A DNA stretch of 64,000 bases from positions 107,301 through 171,300 of the forward strand of contig CAZSDZ010000001.1 in NCBI GenBank assembly GCA_964605795.1, given 5' to 3'. A model generated the notes under the pieces. That model did no database searches. It was not told the origin of the DNA and worked only from the letters and a program-made list of their open reading frames with translations. The number at the start of each line of letters is the position of its first letter. The stretch's first letter is position 1. Of the stretch, positions 24,839 through 33,501 are shown piece after piece. Both the position numbers and the translations under genes were made by a program. The stretch is from JAFGOM01 sp964605795. Lineage in GTDB: Archaea; Halobacteriota; Methanomicrobia; Methanomicrobiales; Methanospirillaceae.

Positions 24839-27111
24839 CGGTTGGATCTCGCAGCATCGAGGATGATTCTCTGCTCAGTGGCCGCGACGGTCTGTCGGAT
24901 CTTGGCAATAGCATCAATATTGGATGAGACACTCGTTATTCCGTGCTCGACCAGCCACCTGACCATGAGCGGATCTGATCCGGCCTGCCCACATATCGAG
25001 ACCTCAACATGGTGCTTCCTGCATGCCTGGATACAGGTATCAATGAGTTTTAGAACCGCTGGATGCTGTGAGTCGTACATATCGGTAACATACTCATTGT
25101 TCCGATCGATGGCAAGAGTATACTGGATGAGATCATTGGTTCCAAAAGACGCAAACCGGATACCTGCTGCAATGAACTCATCGATCATGAGTGCACAACC
25201 CGGTATCTCTATCATGATACCAAGACTGACATCATCAACCCTGACTCCGTACTGGCGGAAGAACTCTTTAGCCAGGATAAATTCACGGGGATGTGAGACC
25301 ATTGGAAACATGATCCCGAGGTTATTGTATCCCAGTTCCCATAACCTCTTGAATGCCTCTATCTGTAGTCTGAACTGTTCTGTACTCTCGAGATCACGCC
25401 TGATCCCACGCCAGCCAAGCATCGGATTGTGTTCAACCGGCTCGTTCTGGCCACCCGGCATGTTCCGAAACTCATCAGTGGGTGCATCAAGAGTCCGTAC
25501 CCAGACCGGTTTTCCGGGAAATGCATCGAGAACGGTCTTAATTCCACCCATCAGCTCTACAATGAAATCATCCTCTCGCCGGTTCTCGATGAACCAGTTC
25601 GGGGTTTTGCCAAGACTGAGTGTCAGATGTTCTATCCGCAGGAGACCGACACCATCAGCCCCGGTTGCTGCTGCACGGGCTGCAGCCTCAGGCATTGAGA
25701 CATTAACCTTGACTGCTGTTGCGGTGATAATGGGTGCTGCAGTATGAACCGTTGCAAATTCCTCTCTTTTCTCTGCTGAGGATATTGCGTTTGCTCCCTC
25801 ATAGACAAGACCCCGCTCTCCGTCCATGGTGATGAGTTGTCCGTTTTTTAAGGAGGTGGTTGCGGTCTTGGTCCCGACAATGGCAGGGGTTCCAAGTTCC
25901 CGTGATACTATCGCAGCATGACAGGTCATCCCCCCTTCATCGGTAATTATTCCAGCGACCTTCTTCATAGCCGGGACCATATCAGGATTGGTCATTTTCG
26001 TGACCATGATGTCGCCTTCCTGCACCCGACCGGTGTCCTTGACATCGTAAATGATGATAACTTTTCCGCTGGCGATACCAGGTGATGCTCCCTGTCCCTT
26101 GAGAATTACCGTCTCTACTTTATTCTCTTCCTTGGGTTTCACGTTTGATCCTCTCCTGATTGTTGTTATCGGGCGGGATTGGAGGATATAAATATCAGTT
26201 CCGACGATTGCCCACTCGATATCCTGGGGAATTCCGTAATGTTCCTCTGCAACATGGCCATAGGTCACCAGACGCCCGATCTCCTCGTCAGAGAGAACCT
26301 GCGCATCCTGTTTTGTCGGATCAACTGCCATCTCAAGGGTTCCGTTCTCTCCATCAGGAATGATCATCGTCTTTTTATTTGCTATTCTGCGCTCAATAAC
26401 CGTCTCTGCCTTCCGGTCATACTCATAATTATCAGGAGAGACCGAGCCGGATACGACCGCCTCACCAAGACCCCAGCTCCCTTCGATAATAGAAACAAGG
26501 GCGCCGGTAGTCGGATGTGAGGTGAACATCACCCCGGCCTTCTCTGAAGGGATCAGCTGCTGTACAACGACGGCGATGTTTACGCTCTCATCATCAAATC
26601 CCTGGGTTGCCCGGTAGTATATCGCACGCGCTCCATACAGGGATGCCCAACAGGACTGAACTGCATACAGAAGGGCATCTGCACCGGTAATGTTGAGGTA
26701 CGTCTCCTGCTGACCTGCGAAACTTGCATCAGGGAGGTCTTCTGCCGTGGCACTTGAACGGGCTGCAACAACCGGGTAACTCTTTGCGAGCTTGCCATAG
26801 GTACGGGTAATGGCTTCCTTTAAATCGGCAGGCATGACAGCATCCATCACTGCTTTCTTTGCCTTTGCCGCAGCCCTCTCGAGTGCTTCGTTATTATTGA
26901 CATCAAGACCTGCCAGATCCTCAAACAGTGTCTTATCCAGTCCGGTCTCGACCAAAAACCGACGAAACGCCTGGCTGGTAACGACAAATGCCGGGGGGAC
27001 CGGAAGGCCAATCGAGGCCATCTCACCAAGTGATGCCCCTTTCCCGCCAACTGAAGGGATATCTTCTTTTCGAATCTCTTCTAACCATAAAATATCAGGA
27101 ACCTGCTTCAT
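24832..27111 (-). CDS. ppsA: Phosphoenolpyruvate synthase
   Basis: A 759-aa full-length PEP synthase. Order: N-terminal ATP-grasp-like domain (SVGGKGASLGEM near 20, RSSATAEDLPDASFAGQQETYL near 120); central swivelling phosphohistidine domain with GGMTCHAAIVSRELGTPAIVG (His near 415); C-terminal PEP/pyruvate TIM barrel with FGTNDLIQYTLAIDRN and the catalytic Cys of SICGQAGSDP near 713. It converts pyruvate to PEP, the gluconeogenic step following Por. First gene of a six-gene leftward operon, divergent from serA. Confidence 0.95.
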   Translation of the reverse strand: MKQVPDILWLEEIRKEDIPSVGGKGASLGEMASIGLPVPPAFVVTSQAFRRFLVETGLDKTLFEDLAGLDVNNNEALERAAAKAKKAVMDAVMPADLKEAITRTYGKLAKSYPVVAARSSATAEDLPDASFAGQQETYLNITGADALLYAVQSCWASLYGARAIYYRATQGFDDESVNIAVVVQQLIPSEKAGVMFTSHPTTGALVSIIEGSWGLGEAVVSGSVSPDNYEYDRKAETVIERRIANKKTMIIPDGENGTLEMAVDPTKQDAQVLSDEEIGRLVTYGHVAEEHYGIPQDIEWAIVGTDIYILQSRPITTIRRGSNVKPKEENKVETVILKGQGASPGIASGKVIIIYDVKDTGRVQEGDIMVTKMTNPDMVPAMKKVAGIITDEGGMTCHAAIVSRELGTPAIVGTKTATTSLKNGQLITMDGERGLVYEGANAISSAEKREEFATVHTAAPIITATAVKVNVSMPEAAARAAATGADGVGLLRIEHLTLSLGKTPNWFIENRREDDFIVELMGGIKTVLDAFPGKPVWVRTLDAPTDEFRNMPGGQNEPVEHNPMLGWRGIRRDLESTEQFRLQIEAFKRLWELGYNNLGIMFPMVSHPREFILAKEFFRQYGVRVDDVSLGIMIEIPGCALMIDEFIAAGIRFASFGTNDLIQYTLAIDRNNEYVTDMYDSQHPAVLKLIDTCIQACRKHHVEVSICGQAGSDPLMVRWLVEHGITSVSSNIDAIAKIRQTVAATEQRIILDAARSNRC

Positions 27112-27244
27112 TGGTGCACCACAATCCTGTCTTTGTACTGTTTCCTATTATCTATCTGTAAAATTATTTGTAATCCTACTACCAGACCGCGCTTTTAAGA
27201 TACTTTCAGGTGGCCGATAAGAAAATACTATGTATCTATTGTTG

Positions 27245-27261
27245 AGTACCTTACAGGTACT
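27245..27261. promoter_or_regulatory. Palindrome directly before serA
   Basis: AGTACC (27245-27250) and GGTACT (27256-27261) form perfect 6-base arms around TTACA, ending 3 bases before the serA ATG. Position suggests an operator or a leader hairpin affecting translation; the regulator is unknown. Confidence 0.35.
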
Positions 27262-27264
27262 GTT

Positions 27265-28848
27265 ATGTATAACGTACTTGTGAGTGACGAATTGGCAGCA
27301 GAAGGGATAGCAATCCTCAGGAAATCTGTTGATGTGGATATCAGGACCGGACTTGATGAGGAGGAACTGATCCGGATCATTCCTAAATATGATGCGCTGC
27401 TGGTTCGATCTGGGACAGATGTAACCTCATCGGTTATCCAGGCCGGGAAAAAACTCAAATTCATCGGAAGGGCAGGTGCAGGTGTTGATAATATCAATAT
27501 GGATGCTGCCACGAAACAGGGAATAATCGTTGCCAATGCACCTGAAGGCAATACCCTTGCTGCAACCGAGCATACCCTCGCGATGATGCTCTCGCTGTGC
27601 CGTAATATTCCGTGGGCTGACTCCTCAATGCGTCAGGGGGAGTGGAAACGTTCTCCCTTTATGGGTATTGAACTGAATGAAAAGACGCTTGGAATAGTCG
27701 GGCTTGGCCGTATCGGACGGGAAGTTGCAAAAAGAGCATCTTCCTTTAATATGCGGATCATCGGCTATGATCCGTTCATCACGACAGAAAAAGCGGCAGA
27801 GATGGGTATAGAGTCCATGACAATTGATGAACTGTTCAGGCAGGCAGATGTGATTACGGTTCATACACCCTTAATCAAGGAGACCCGTCATATCATCAAT
27901 GCAACCACCATTGCCACTATGAAAGACGGAGTGCGGATTATCAACTGTGCACGTGGCGGGATCATTGACGAAAAAGCCCTTGCCGATGCGGTAATCAGTG
28001 GAAAGGTTGGTGGAGCTGCTATTGATGTCTTTGAGGAAGAACCACCGAAAAACTCACCTCTCCTGAATGTTCCCGGGATCATCACCACCCCCCACCTTGG
28101 TGCAAGTACGGTAGAAGCACAGAAAAATGTTGCTATATCTGTTGCAAACCAGTGTATTTCCGTACTACACGGAGGAGAAGCCTCTGCTGTCGTAAATGCA
28201 CCGATGATATCACCGGATCTCAAAGACCGTATCTCGCCGTATGCCGATCTCGCAGATAAGATGGGCCATCTTTTAGTCCAGATTATTGAAGGGAAGATAC
28301 GGCAGGTATCAGTTACCTATGCCGGGGAACTTGCTTCAATGGACAGGGGATGCAAGATACTGACCAGAATGGTACTCAAGGGACTGCTTGATCCGATACT
28401 GATGTCCCCGGTTAACATGATTAATGCCGAGGTCGTGGCACGGGACAGGGGTATCGGTATATCAGAGACACTGACAGAAGATGCTTCAGGATACAAAAAC
28501 CTAATCACGATATCGGTCACAACCGAGTCGAGTGAACTCTCCATATCCGGATCAGTCTTATACAAGGGAGGCAGCCGGATCGTCTCTATCGGCGGGTATA
28601 CCATGGACATGGTTCCCCAAGGGTATGTGATAATATCCCGTCACCTCGACAGACCCGGCGTTATCGGTCGTGCTTCTACGATTCTTGGAAATAATAACAT
28701 CAACATTGCCGGGATGCAGGTAGGGAGATTTATCCCAGGAGAAGAGGCAATCATGGTCTTAAATATCGACAGTGAAGTATCAGAAGAGATAATGAAGGAG
28801 ATCCGGGACCAACCAGGTATCTTCTCGGCCACCTTTGCACATATCTGA
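27265..28848 (+). CDS. serA: D-3-phosphoglycerate dehydrogenase with ACT domain
   Basis: A 527-aa long-form SerA. The substrate/NAD domain has LKFIGRAGAGVDNIN near 72, the Rossmann GLGRIGREVAKR near 148, and catalytic Arg, Glu and His in NCARGGIIDE, DVFEEEPP and TPHLGAST. An allosteric intervening domain (about 315-450) and a C-terminal ACT domain (HLDRPGVIGRASTILG near 460) follow, consistent with serine feedback. It opens the serine pathway from 3-phosphoglycerate. Divergent from ppsA, so pyruvate-derived carbon and serine synthesis share a 153-base promoter region. Confidence 0.94.
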   Translation: MYNVLVSDELAAEGIAILRKSVDVDIRTGLDEEELIRIIPKYDALLVRSGTDVTSSVIQAGKKLKFIGRAGAGVDNINMDAATKQGIIVANAPEGNTLAATEHTLAMMLSLCRNIPWADSSMRQGEWKRSPFMGIELNEKTLGIVGLGRIGREVAKRASSFNMRIIGYDPFITTEKAAEMGIESMTIDELFRQADVITVHTPLIKETRHIINATTIATMKDGVRIINCARGGIIDEKALADAVISGKVGGAAIDVFEEEPPKNSPLLNVPGIITTPHLGASTVEAQKNVAISVANQCISVLHGGEASAVVNAPMISPDLKDRISPYADLADKMGHLLVQIIEGKIRQVSVTYAGELASMDRGCKILTRMVLKGLLDPILMSPVNMINAEVVARDRGIGISETLTEDASGYKNLITISVTTESSELSISGSVLYKGGSRIVSIGGYTMDMVPQGYVIISRHLDRPGVIGRASTILGNNNINIAGMQVGRFIPGEEAIMVLNIDSEVSEEIMKEIRDQPGIFSATFAHI

Positions 28849-28885
28849 TCCTATTTTTGCAATACCAAAAACCCATTCGGAATTT

Positions 28886-28896
28886 TTTTATGTATA
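28886..28896 (+). promoter_or_regulatory. Probable TATA box of tRNA-Val
   Basis: TTTATGTATA-type sequence lies 27-37 bases before the mature tRNA 5' end, the expected distance for an archaeal TATA element with a short 5' leader. Confidence 0.45.
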
Positions 28897-28922
28897 ACGA
28901 CCGTACATTATAGGGCACATCC

Positions 28923-28996
28923 GGGCTCGTGGTCTAGCTGGTTATGACGTCGCCTTGACATGGCGGAGGTCCTGAGTTCGAATCTCAGCGGGCCCA
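28923..28996 (+). tRNA. tRNA-Val (anticodon GAC)
   Basis: Full cloverleaf. Acceptor arms GGGCTCG and CGGGCCC pair with one G-T wobble, and the discriminator is A. The anticodon loop TTGACAT gives GAC; the T-arm is CTGAG-TTCGAAT-CTCAG. CCA is not encoded, and a T-rich tract follows immediately, suitable for termination. Confidence 0.95.
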
Positions 28997-29374
28997 TCTC
29001 TTTTTCTCTTCCGATATCATTTTATATTTTTTTAGGGAAGAACCATTCAATATTGATTGAGATACTGCTTCTATGGGAAGGATACTTTCATTACCATTCC
29101 CGCAATTCTCCGGGAATCTGTCTGCATCGTATATTGAGAAGAAGAGATTCTTATGGTAATGAGTTTACAAAGAGAATGGCAATGAAAAGGAAAGATTCCT
29201 GGCTATTTGGTTTTTACTTATAAACTTTAATCCCAACCACCGGTTACGGCATATCGCATGAATAAGGAGATGTAACGGAGTTAAAACCAGAAAAACTCGT
29301 TGTATCACTTTATAAGAAGAGATGAAAAAATGTTACACCTTATGGAGATCTCAGAAAAATTTCGTCCCCGGTTT
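28997..29374. other. Intergenic region after tRNA-Val
   Basis: 378 AT-rich bases without a credible protein gene. A TATA-like CTTATAAAC near 29216-29223 on the plus strand precedes about 150 transcribable bases with no open frame, so a small RNA is conceivable, but nothing structural supports it. Confidence 0.4.
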
Positions 29375-29755
29375 TTATAATGAATGAATAAGTGTCCGTA
29401 CCCGTTCAAGAAGTTCAATCTGATGGGAATAATCTCCTTCAATCGATCTCTCTATCTGATCAATTATCTCATCCGGCGGGTAGACAAGGCTGTATACCTT
29501 AACCGGTCTCCCTTTATTTTCAGTGAGAAGACTTGATATCTGAACCCATCCCTTCTTCATGAGGCTTGTTATCGCAATACTGACTTCAGGTTGCCTAAGA
29601 TCGGTATTACGTTCGATATCACGTGATGTTACTTCTGCACCCCTCATAAGAAAGACCAGAACACGAGCTTCATTGCTCTTCAGTCCCATGATTCTCATAA
29701 TTCCGGTCATCTCTTCATTGATCTCAGAAAATTGAAGATTTCCATCAACAACCAT
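29375..29755 (-). CDS. Winged-helix transcriptional regulator (COG3355-like)
   Basis: A 126-aa MarR/TrmB-like DNA-binding protein. Helix-turn-helix and wing are seen in NEARVLVFLMRGAEVTSRDI, TDLRQPEVSIAITSLMKKGW (recognition helix about 57-73) and the following beta-hairpin NKGRPVKVYSLV. The C-terminal 30 residues form a helix likely to mediate dimerisation. No ligand or sensor domain is present. Its own upstream region holds a perfect inverted repeat between TATA box and ATG, suggesting autorepression. It lies just downstream of the sensor-kinase block on the same strand. Confidence 0.82.
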   Translation of the reverse strand: MVVDGNLQFSEINEEMTGIMRIMGLKSNEARVLVFLMRGAEVTSRDIERNTDLRQPEVSIAITSLMKKGWVQISSLLTENKGRPVKVYSLVYPPDEIIDQIERSIEGDYSHQIELLERVRTLIHSL

Positions 29756-29777
29756 GCTATGGTATGTATTACTGTAT

Positions 29778-29808
29778 TACATAATATAGTTTATGTAGTT
29801 ATATATGT
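29778..29808 (-). promoter_or_regulatory. Promoter and palindromic operator of the winged-helix regulator
   Basis: TACATAA (29778-29784) and TTATGTA (29791-29797) are perfect 7-base arms around TATAGT. Read on the minus strand, a CATATATAAC TATA box (about 29799-29808) lies just upstream, so the palindrome covers the expected transcription start, 22 bases before the ATG. This is the classic site for an autoregulating dimer. Confidence 0.55.
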
Positions 29809-29969
29809 AAATGAGAGAGAAATTCAAAAAATTTAGGATTCACAGCGTATCAGACAAACAGGAATATACCCGATGTATTAACTCACATCCGGCATCCAAA
29901 TCCGGCTGCAGGAATATATCATTAGATTGACACCACTATCATACCAAAAAATCCTCTGCCCGGTCCCGC

Positions 29970-32246
29970 CTAGAGAGGATTTATCCGGAAAAAACCTTTT
30001 GGAACCAGAATCTCAAACCTGGCACCTTTTCCCATAATCCCGGTCTCAGTGATACTGCTACCGGTAAGAGCAAGGATCTCCCGTGCCAAAAACATTCCGT
30101 ACCCGGTATTTCTCCCATAACCCCTGGAAAATATCTGCTCTTTTTCCTCATCGGGAATGCCGATACCGTTATCTTCCCACACCAGTAACAGATCAGTACC
30201 ACAAGGGACTCTTGAGAGTTGTATCCGGGTTACCCGCTCCCCATGCCGGACTGCATTATCAAGCAGGTTGTAAAAGACCTTCTCAAGCATCGGATCTCCG
30301 TATACAGAGACACCCTCACAATCAGTATGGATAGCAACCGTATCAGGAACAGACAATCGTGAGATAATTGACGTAATATCCTGCCACTGCGGTTCCTCTG
30401 CCCCGAGATCCTGGTATATCCGGGTGAACTCGATCTGGTCCTTGATACTCTTTGTTGCAAGTTCTATCTTTGTGAGATACTCACCCATTTCAGGATCCTT
30501 GCATATCATATCTGCAAATTCCAGGTACGAGAGGATGATCGTGATCCCGTTTAGGATATCATGCCTTGTTATCCCATTGAGCAGGTTTAACTGGCGGTTT
30601 GCCATCCGGAGTGATTCCTCAGTCTTTTTTCGTTCCGTAATATCCTGGTTGGCACCATACGTCTTTATCGTGCGACCGGATTCATCCTTGACAACACCAA
30701 TACGTACCTGGATGTACCGGATCTCCCCGTCTCTTCTGATGATCCGATGCTCGCGCTGAGACTGATAAAAGGGATCAGAGGTCTCCAGTGCCTTTTTTTC
30801 CTCTTCCAAAACAACATCACGATCCTCAGGAGGGATAAATTCCCGGGCATACGTTTCCGGGGTCATGTGGATCCCACCTTCCTCCTCTTTTGTTGTTTTA
30901 TAGAGTGCATAGAAACGATCATCAAAGGTGAAAAATCCGGTTTTTACATCATACTCCCAGTTCACGAGATCTGCAATATCCATGGCACCTGCGAGCTTTC
31001 TCTGGCTTTCTAAAAAGGCATTCTCGATCTGGATCCTCTCGATATCGGCAGAAGCCTTCACTGCAATTATCTCTAAAAACTCCCTGATATTCGGAGGCGG
31101 GTGATGAATCGGATCCCGGAAGAGCACGCAAAGGATCCCGAAGATCTCTCCTGCAGAGTTATACAGCGGGGTACCCATGTAACCTTTGATCTGAATCGGC
31201 GCAGCCGCTGCTGTGAGAGGGTATATCGTATCAATATTATCAGGACTGATGCAAAACCCGTTCTTTACAACCGTCTCACAGGGGGTACCGGACAGGGCAT
31301 AGGAAAAACCAGAGACCTCATTCCCGTCAAGAAGCATTGATAAAACAGTGACAGTCTCTTTTTCCGGAGAAATTTTACCAATCATAACACAATCAGCGTG
31401 CAGCCATGAGCATACATTCTCTGCAATCGTGCGAAGGGCATCTCTTCCGGTAATCCCGACAATACTTTTAAAAAGGGTTTGAAACGCAATTTCAGAAGAT
31501 TTCCGATCAGTAATATCCTCAAAGGACGATAAAATATAGGGTTTTCCCTTCATGATAACAAAACAGGAAGACATAAGGCCGTTTATCGTTTTTCCGTCCT
31601 TGTTCCTGCAGGTCATCTCCATGGCATGGACGTCCTGCCATTTCTGTAACGACGTAACAAAACGCATATACTCATCAGAATCGAGATAGAGTCCCAGTTC
31701 TTTTGCGGTCTTTCCAATCACTTCCTCCCTTCCATACCCGGTACTCCTGACAAATGCATCGTTTACATCAACAAAAACTCCATTTTTGGCAGATACAACA
31801 GCAAGTGAAGTCGGGTTATGGGTAAAGATCGTGGTAAACTTCCTCTCAGACTCACGCAATACGTCCTGCACATTCTTCTGAAGGGTCAGGTCAACGGTCA
31901 TGGTCATGATGGCGGGTTCATTCCCGAAACTGACCGGTAGAGCAGAGAGGAGAATATGCATATTGCTGCCGTCTTTTCCGGTGACCATCATCGGGAGACT
32001 CTCAACTTTCCCCTCTTTGCGGATCAAATCCATCGCCTTTCTGAATGTATCCTGATCTATGAGGCCCTGTTTTACCGGATCTCTGCCAATAACCTCGTCT
32101 TCCCGGTATCCGCTTGCAGTCAGAAATGCCGGATTGACAGCTATAATTGTACCATCTGATGCACGATTCAGGGTGATTGGATACGGGCTGTTTAAAAAGA
32201 TAGTCCTGAATTTATCTTCGCTCTCAGTCTGTTCTGCTTCTGTCAT
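29970..32246 (-). CDS. PAS-PAS-GAF-PAS sensor histidine kinase (probable C-terminal half of a split hybrid kinase)
   Basis: A 758-aa cytoplasmic protein with no transmembrane segments. Order: PAS about 10-130, PAS about 135-255, GAF about 265-420, PAS about 430-560, then a methanogen-type H-box (GITRHDILNGITII, His near 580) and a HATPase domain with the N-box LLDNAVRHGE, G1 WEDNGIGIPDE and G2-like YGRNTGYGMFLAREIL. The start ATG lies in a run of seven A's inside the end of the upstream REC-PAS gene. Deleting one A would fuse the two into one REC-PAS kinase like the 1266-aa neighbour. It may be made separately or by frameshifting. Confidence 0.85.
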   Translation of the reverse strand: MTEAEQTESEDKFRTIFLNSPYPITLNRASDGTIIAVNPAFLTASGYREDEVIGRDPVKQGLIDQDTFRKAMDLIRKEGKVESLPMMVTGKDGSNMHILLSALPVSFGNEPAIMTMTVDLTLQKNVQDVLRESERKFTTIFTHNPTSLAVVSAKNGVFVDVNDAFVRSTGYGREEVIGKTAKELGLYLDSDEYMRFVTSLQKWQDVHAMEMTCRNKDGKTINGLMSSCFVIMKGKPYILSSFEDITDRKSSEIAFQTLFKSIVGITGRDALRTIAENVCSWLHADCVMIGKISPEKETVTVLSMLLDGNEVSGFSYALSGTPCETVVKNGFCISPDNIDTIYPLTAAAAPIQIKGYMGTPLYNSAGEIFGILCVLFRDPIHHPPPNIREFLEIIAVKASADIERIQIENAFLESQRKLAGAMDIADLVNWEYDVKTGFFTFDDRFYALYKTTKEEEGGIHMTPETYAREFIPPEDRDVVLEEEKKALETSDPFYQSQREHRIIRRDGEIRYIQVRIGVVKDESGRTIKTYGANQDITERKKTEESLRMANRQLNLLNGITRHDILNGITIILSYLEFADMICKDPEMGEYLTKIELATKSIKDQIEFTRIYQDLGAEEPQWQDITSIISRLSVPDTVAIHTDCEGVSVYGDPMLEKVFYNLLDNAVRHGERVTRIQLSRVPCGTDLLLVWEDNGIGIPDEEKEQIFSRGYGRNTGYGMFLAREILALTGSSITETGIMGKGARFEILVPKGFFRINPL

Positions 32247-33480
32247 TTTTTTGGGAAATGTCGATAAAAAAAATTCTGAATCCCGTGATATCCCTGTTGT
32301 GGGATACAGGTATGACGGTTAGGATTGCGGAAAATGTACTCCCATCCCTTCGTACCAATGTATACTCTCCTGGTTTTGAAGGTTCCGATGGGATCCGTAA
32401 ATCAAGTACTGACTGAAGAGATGGATGATGGGAGATATCGATAAACGAGAGTGCAAAAATACCACCTTTCAGATCCACGGGAGATATCTGTAACGAGTCG
32501 AGTGCATACCGGTTTGCATAGGTAACCTGCAGATCCCGATCCAGTTCACAGACACCAAGAGGCATAGATTCTGCAATATCACAGAATAGTATCCTGTTCT
32601 CTGCTGCAGTAGAATCCTCCTTTCTTTTCGATGAGATCTCACGAATCAACTCGATTGCACCGGTAACATCCCCATTATCGTTATGCAGGAGAGATGCCCG
32701 GATACAGACCGGGATAGTCCCTTTAGTATGGTGGGCGATATCAGAATATGCGGTGATTGTCTGCCTGTTTCTGGCAATATCACGATAGCAATCAGGGATC
32801 AACTCATCGGGAGCATCAATCAGATCAACAAGGTCCGGTGTTTTTTTGCCATACAGGGCTTCTGCATAGGCATAATCACCCTTTTTTAAGATCTCATCTG
32901 AGGGAATCCCGGTCATCTCTTCAATAGCCTTGTTCCAGGCAGTCACGGTCCCTGACCGGTCGATAGCAAAGGTTGCATCAGGAAGAAAATCAATGATATC
33001 AGAGAACTGCCTTTTTTGTGAAGAGAGTGAGAGCTCAGCCTTCCTGCCCCTGACTGCCTGTTTAATTCTATGAACCAGCTCTGCAAACTGTGCCTTTGGA
33101 TTGCCTCCTTTCTGGAGATACGAATCTGCACCGTTGTTGATAGCCTCTATCACAACCTCTTCTCGTCCCCTTCCGGTAAAGATGATAAACGGAATTGTAC
33201 CATACTCACGCCTGACATGCTTGAGGAACTCTATCCCGTCCATATCAGGCATCTGGTAATCTGAGATGATGACATCGTAGGAGCTGATATCCATGGAATC
33301 AAGAGCAGTTCGTGCTGATGCTGCGGTATCAACCGCAAATTCACCAGTCTCTTCGAGAATGATCTCAACCACCTTGAGCAGGTTGGGTTCATCATCAACA
33401 TAGAGCACAGAGATGAGATCCCTCTCTGTATCCTGCACGTGATGGGTACTACCAACCCCGGTAACCTCTTCTGCAACCAT
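32224..33480 (-). CDS. REC-PAS-PAS protein (probable N-terminal half of a split hybrid kinase)
   Basis: A 418-aa protein. The receiver domain (about 22-145) has the acidic pocket VDDEPN, the phospho-acceptor Asp in VIISDYQMPDMDG near residue 76, Thr in FTGRG and Lys in SYLQKGG. PAS domains lie at about 160-285 and 295-410. It ends in FIDISQKN, exactly where a next PAS domain's linker should continue, and overlaps the kinase downstream by 23 bases in another frame. As written it has receiver and sensors but no output. The receiver is closely related at DNA level to that of the gene at 33502. Confidence 0.85.
   Translation of the reverse strand: MVAEEVTGVGSTHHVQDTERDLISVLYVDDEPNLLKVVEIILEETGEFAVDTAASARTALDSMDISSYDVIISDYQMPDMDGIEFLKHVRREYGTIPFIIFTGRGREEVVIEAINNGADSYLQKGGNPKAQFAELVHRIKQAVRGRKAELSLSSQKRQFSDIIDFLPDATFAIDRSGTVTAWNKAIEEMTGIPSDEILKKGDYAYAEALYGKKTPDLVDLIDAPDELIPDCYRDIARNRQTITAYSDIAHHTKGTIPVCIRASLLHNDNGDVTGAIELIREISSKRKEDSTAAENRILFCDIAESMPLGVCELDRDLQVTYANRYALDSLQISPVDLKGGIFALSFIDISHHPSLQSVLDLRIPSEPSKPGEYTLVRRDGSTFSAILTVIPVSHNRDITGFRIFFIDISQKNDRSRTD
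32246..32252 (-). other. Seven-A slippery run at the junction of two signalling genes
   Basis: The coding strand reads CAAAAAAATGAC here. In the upstream frame it is CAA AAA AAT GAC, and translation stops seven codons after the AAT; in the downstream frame the last A and TG form the kinase start codon. Loss of one A gives an uninterrupted frame through a normal PAS-to-PAS linker. It could be a sequencing error, a contingency site, or a transcription/translation slippage site. Confidence 0.6.
33083..33129. repeat. 47-base exact repeat in receiver domain, copy 1 (copy 2 at 36968-37014)
   Basis: Identical over 47 bases to 36968-37014, with high similarity continuing on both sides. Both lie at the same position in the two receiver domains, so it marks a recent duplication or gene conversion between the adjacent signalling genes. 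Confidence 0.85.
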
Positions 33481-33501
33481 TGCCGTCGTACTCCAATTCT
33501 T

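Noticed and set aside
28960..29223. 87-codon frame starting inside tRNA-Val
   Set aside because: Its start lies within the tRNA and its product has no protein-like pattern or family.
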